Shown here: one piece after another, positions 60,245-64,000 of the stretch
Position numbering within the stretch: the first letter of the stretch is position 1
How the letters are laid out: every line of letters starts with the position of its first letter
From: Icerya purchasi
Taxonomy: Eukaryota > Arthropoda > Insecta > Hemiptera > Monophlebidae
Direction of reading: 5' to 3'
NCBI GenBank assembly: GCA_039619475.1
Contig: CM077115.1
Span: forward strand, 419,190,557 to 419,254,556
Length of the DNA stretch: 64,000 nt
Position numbers and translations under genes: made by a program
The notes under the pieces: generated by a model
Databases searched by the model: none
Seen by the model: the letters and a program-made list of their open reading frames with translations, nothing else
Told to the model about the DNA's origin: nothing

Positions 60245-60668
60245 AAAATGCTTTTTTACAAAAAATAAATACCGACTTCAAGGTTTATTATAAAAATTTA
60301 AAAATGCACTAAAAAGTAAAAAATGATTACTCCCGATAAAATATATATATATCACAGTGATATAACACTTAAGTGGTGATATCGTAATTCTTATACAACA
60401 TTAATTTTTTGGAGTTGGAATTAAATTCATGTTAGGAACAATTTAATCAACATTTAATGCAGTTTTTAATTATTCTTTTAATATGAATTTGATGCCAACT
60501 CCAAAAAATTAATGTTGTATAAGAATTGCGATAATGTCATTTTAAGTTATATCACTCTGATATATATATTTTCTCATCGGGAGTAATTATTTTTTACTTT
60601 TTAGTGCATTTTTAAATTTTTATAATAAACCTTGAAGTCGGTATTTATTTTTTGTAAAAAAGCATTTT
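60245..60668. repeat. Long inverted repeat, 186-bp arms
   Basis: The left arm 60245-60430 and right arm 60483-60668 have equal length and pair closely around a 52-nt loop. Shared blocks include AAATACCGACTTCAAGG, AAAAATGCACTAAAAAGTAAA, TTGTATAAGAATT and CCAACTCCAAAAAATTAATG (complement on the other side). Small differences sit around the internal (TA)n. Just outside the right arm, part of the arm (TTTTTTACTTTTTAGTGCAT) recurs at about 60669-60695. It looks like a foldback or MITE-type element. Confidence 0.9.
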
Positions 60669-60769
60669 ATTTTTTACTTTTTAGTGCATTTTTATTCAAT
60701 TAAATTAAAACATTTATTTCCACGGTAAAAACAGCAAAAGCTACATTTCCATGGTAATTTGGCAAATTT

Positions 60770-61075
60770 ATAGTATTTTAAGTCAAAAATCTAATCCGAC
60801 GGTGAAAACAATCATGAATGAAAAGCATCCAAAAAGCTTCAATCTCCCGCATTATTAAGGATAACTCAAAAACTATCGGTCAGACCTTGATCAAATTTAA
60901 ATGGGACCACATGACAAACATCACCTTTCAAATAAAAGAAGAATCATCAAAATCGGTTCATCTAGAAGAAAGTTCTGTGGTAACACACATAAAAAAAAAT
61001 AAAAAAAAAATAAAAAAAAAAAAATACAGTCGAATTGAATACCTCCTCCTTTTTTGAAGTCGGTTAAAAACAGTC
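60770..61075 (+). mobile_element. Fragment of an insect interspersed repeat ending in GAAGTCGGTTAAAAA
   Basis: The run from AACTCAAAAACTATCGGTCAG through AAAATCGGTTCATCTAGAAG (20 of its bases shown) to TGGTAACACACATAAAAA and the end CCTCCTCC...TTGAAGTCGGTTAAAAA has the wording of a repeat type I recall as common in insect genomes. Its class is uncertain to me. The GAAGTCGGT end motif also occurs in both arms of the adjacent inverted repeat. Confidence 0.5.
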
Positions 61076-61338
61076 GTTTTCATAGAATTCGTAAAAATTT
61101 CGATTTTCTTTTCTTTTGTCAAAAATTGAAAAGAAATTTATTCTGAATAGTTATTATTCCGCAGACATTTCGGAGAGAGGGGACCTGGAAAACCCCCCTC
61201 AGACACGAAGGATGGCGCATTAATCGATATAGAACGCTTATTATAACAGCTATTGAACCGAAAACGGAGATCCGCCGAAAACATGTTTCGCAGATGGGAC
61301 AATAGTTTAGGATATGTGCATTACATATGACTAGTATG
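61076..61338. other. Short spacer
   Basis: I see no supported feature. Confidence 0.4.
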
Positions 61339-61985
61339 CAGCGGCGAGTCCAGAAGGACATTTGGGGGAAGGGGGAAATTATATAATTACGTGAAATCTT
61401 CTGCGGCAGGCAGTAGAAGAAATAGCCCTCGTTTCATAAAGAAAATCAAATTATAGAAATTTAAAAATATTTTAAAAATACATAATTATTAAAATTTTTA
61501 ATTTAAATTTTGTTTTACTTTTGAAGGGTGAAAAATAAAACGAAATTATAAAATTCTAGCTAAAATTGTATTTAAGACATAGTAAGAGATAGTATTTTTA
61601 TTCGATATTTTACTTCTTTTTTATTTTTGTTAGTAATCCGATCCGAATTCTTTGTTTGTGAGCGAGTTTAAGTATATATATATATATATATATATTTCCC
61701 ATTGAGCTCTATTTTAAATTAAAATTACAAAATAAAAATTAAAAATGAATAAAAATGGCCAAAGATCGACAACAGTATTGTGTTTAAAATAGAATATAAA
61801 AGGAACATCAATAATAGTTTTACTAGAAAATAGTATTAAATATTAATTATTAAAATCTTTAAGCAAAATTCATACAAATCTTTTACAGCATAAATTAAGT
61901 TTCTCTGTTATATAGAAATTTTTTCATGGAGGCCTTGGGCTAGAGGTGGATGTTCTCTATCCCCTCTTCCGGGGATCCGCCACTG
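61339..61985. mobile_element. Non-autonomous hAT-like element, 647 bp
   Basis: The left end CAGCGGCGAGTCCAGAAG and the complemented right end CAGTGGCGGATCCCCGGAAG match in most positions, in the CAGTGGCGGATCC style of hAT termini. The flanks CTAGTATG (61331-61338) and CTAGCATG (61986-61993) are an 8-bp target duplication with one difference. The body is AT-rich without an open frame and contains (TA)n at 61673-61694. Older than the 55-kb element, judging by the diverged ends. Confidence 0.78.
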
Positions 61986-61993
61986 CTAGCATG

Positions 61994-64000
61994 TTATAGA
62001 ATGTCTGCAAGATTAGAGGATTTGTCGTCAAAAATGAGATCTACCTCCTGTCGTGCTTTTTCCGCATTACGAAATCGACCAATCGTGCGAGCTGGTCTCA
62101 CTTTGTATAATCACTGTGAACAGGTGAACTCAACGGTTTTTCGCGAACGGTCATTGGAAAAATTCCATTTAGCGGAGCCAAAGCGTAATCGAGAAAAGAA
62201 TCCGGGAAGAAAGCCGGCTAGAGTAAAACGGACGCGTAGTTTTTTATCCGAGGTAAAATCTGTGAGTTTCTGTGATCGGTGCAAGACGGTCGACTAGCAT
62301 TGGGTCAAATGAAACTGGCCGGCATCGAATTAACTGGTGTCACAATTGCGTTCTTCTGTCGGTCCGGTGGGAGGGGGAAGAATCGTTCGGTTTATCGGAT
62401 GCGTAATCGCGCGATGTTTTTTGTAATTATTTCGGGATCTTTCATTAATCGGGCGGCGAAAGAAAGAGCGCTGCCGGATTACGGAGCGGTGAATGAAGCG
62501 ACATACTAGCGCGCGAGAATGGAAGAATTTTCATCGGGTCTCACCTGCCCGACTGATATACGATAGCGAGGCGCAAGAAAAGATTGCAGATGGGGGACTG
62601 TACAGGTCGGCGAAGAAGAAGCGGACAAGCGAAAGAAAGCGCGTACAGTCCGAATGGATCGCGGATTGCGGCTGCGGTCTCCGATACAGCGGAATAGCTC
62701 GGGGCTCCGGTCGCGTCTTCCATTCATCGTTCTGCATTCGGTTCACTGGCGAGGCTCGTTAGATCTTCTTAATTTCTTTTATTTCTTCATTACACAACCA
62801 GTAATGACAATATTGTTTTTCCGCGAAAGCCCAGTTGACGAGCAGGGTAACTCGATATGATCGCACTTGATCATCGGTGCGCCGCCTAGCGCGATCATCG
62901 AACAAATACGTCGTGGGAACAGTTCCGAAGACGAGGCCAACAACAGTCGGAGGCGGTTTTGTTGACTGACTATTATGGGTGTTCTGTTTTTGAAAACCAT
63001 CCCTGTCCTAGCACGCCCAATCTCCCGATATAACATCGAGCCAACTCCTTAACCCTTCTAAACACATCTTCGGAACCTTTTCACCCTCTTTGCCGTTCCT
63101 TCTTTTGTTATTATATATCGGCACCGGCAAGATGTAATTTCCACCCCTGGCCTTAATCGCGAAAAGGGACGACCGCACATCTGTACGGTGTTCGCTTAAA
63201 AGAATGGTCCACCTTTCATTCCGTCTCCAGCGCAATTAATGTGCCGCGATAGAGATTTTCGGGATAGGGGACAGAAACCGAGAGATCGAGACTGACGCAA
63301 AGACCTCCCCGCTGGTCTGATTTTATTTTTTTATTTTTTTTTTTTTTTGTTCCCGAATGAAAATAAACGTACGTCGGCGTACTGCACACTCCGACCATAT
63401 ATCGTGCGAATCCGATTCTTCGGATGTGACAGAAAAATTCGATCACGACCCCCGGTTGAATTGTTGAACTAAAATTGACTACAAACGCTCGTTCGAACGG
63501 CCACTGCGACAACTGTTAATGTCGCTCGGCACGCTTGTAACATGTCCGTTCGATCGTCTAAACCGCAAGCGGGCTTGCCGGTGAAGTACAATCTAAAATA
63601 AACGAAATAATTAAGCATTCGATGATGACAAATAGCGGCAATCGTATTATTCTACACCGGATATGGCAGTTTCGACTGTTACAGAAAACTAAAAAAATAT
63701 CCCACGAGCAAATTTAATTATCGCGAGTCGCGAAGATACCTCCATGGAGAAATCTGAATTCGTTTAGCAGATTTATAATTCGTTTTGACCAACTGCCCCG
63801 CCTGCCCTATTTATTTTTCGAATTTCCTCTTTCACTAATCTATTTTTTCTCTTAAGCCGACGACTCTGGCTTATGCACGCAGACCGATAACCACGCAAGG
63901 CTTTTTAATTTTGTCAACTTTTTCAGACTAAGCTGGTGCGCGGCTAAATTTTTCGATGTAACGAAACACCGTACCACCGCTCGAATCAAACGCTAATTTA
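61994..64000. other. CpG-rich region to the right edge, possible promoter or 5' gene region
   Basis: From about 62000 to 63600 CpG content is high and open frames of 60-115 codons overlap on both strands, as expected by chance when stops are rare. I find no domain, start context or splice pair that singles out one. 63600-64000 returns to AT-rich sequence. A gene may begin here or to the right, but it cannot be shown. Confidence 0.3.

Noticed and set aside
61950..62762. Three overlapping plus-strand open frames, with others on minus
   Set aside because: They overlap one another and frames on the opposite strand, the pattern expected of CpG-rich non-coding DNA. The first starts inside the hAT-like element.

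Overview
The window looks like gene-poor, AT-rich nuclear DNA of an arthropod, most likely an insect. By eye it is about one third GC. It is dominated by transposable elements and simple repeats. The evidence is RNase H-bearing and Jockey-type non-LTR retrotransposons, tRNA-derived SINEs, hAT-type non-autonomous elements with 8-bp target duplications, and spliceosomal exon candidates isolated in kilobases of non-coding DNA. The order cannot be told from the sequence. There are no bacterial operons, rRNA genes or CRISPR arrays, and no true stand-alone tRNA gene.

Left part (1-13 kb): a nearly complete but dead LINE with endonuclease end, RT, RNase H and poly-A tail fills 1-3270. Decayed 3' pieces of related LINEs lie at 3.9-4.2 (-), 4.9-5.7 (+), 6.9-7.5 (-) and 11.95-12.1 kb (+). 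At 10.99-11.57 kb a 94-bp-arm foldback element is split by a SINE with a perfect 11-bp target duplication.

Middle (13-45 kb): three more SINE copies (two families), a probable Helitron 3' terminus at 28.44 kb, Jockey-type RT pseudogenes at 30-31 kb (+) and 34.2-35.2 kb (-), a third RT remnant at 40.6-41.5 kb (-), two about 97% identical LINE 3' ends (25.6 and 37.8 kb, both -), and a further LINE tail at 32.5-32.8 kb.

Right part (45-64 kb): an inverted pair of RT fragments (45.25-45.66 kb), a long minus-strand LINE remnant (47.0-48.3 kb), a five-unit 24-bp tandem repeat (54.24 kb), two hAT-like non-autonomous elements (55.19 and 61.34 kb), a long inverted repeat with 186-bp arms (60.25-60.67 kb), and CpG-rich blocks at 55.9-57.3 and 62.0-63.6 kb that may be promoters or regulatory DNA.

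The best candidate host-gene content is a set of plus-strand exons that all use phase-1 junctions: 10633-10710, 16128-16316 (very acidic) and a last exon at 48552-48721, with an alternative short last exon at 32323-32363. If real, they belong to one gene with introns of 5 to 32 kb, and most of the window is intron. I do not recognise the protein. Minus-strand (22134-22247) and plus-strand (31630-31677) candidate exons are weaker. I found no convincing new multi-gene system. The most unusual structures are the three inverted repeats (11, 45 and 60 kb) and the exon chain.
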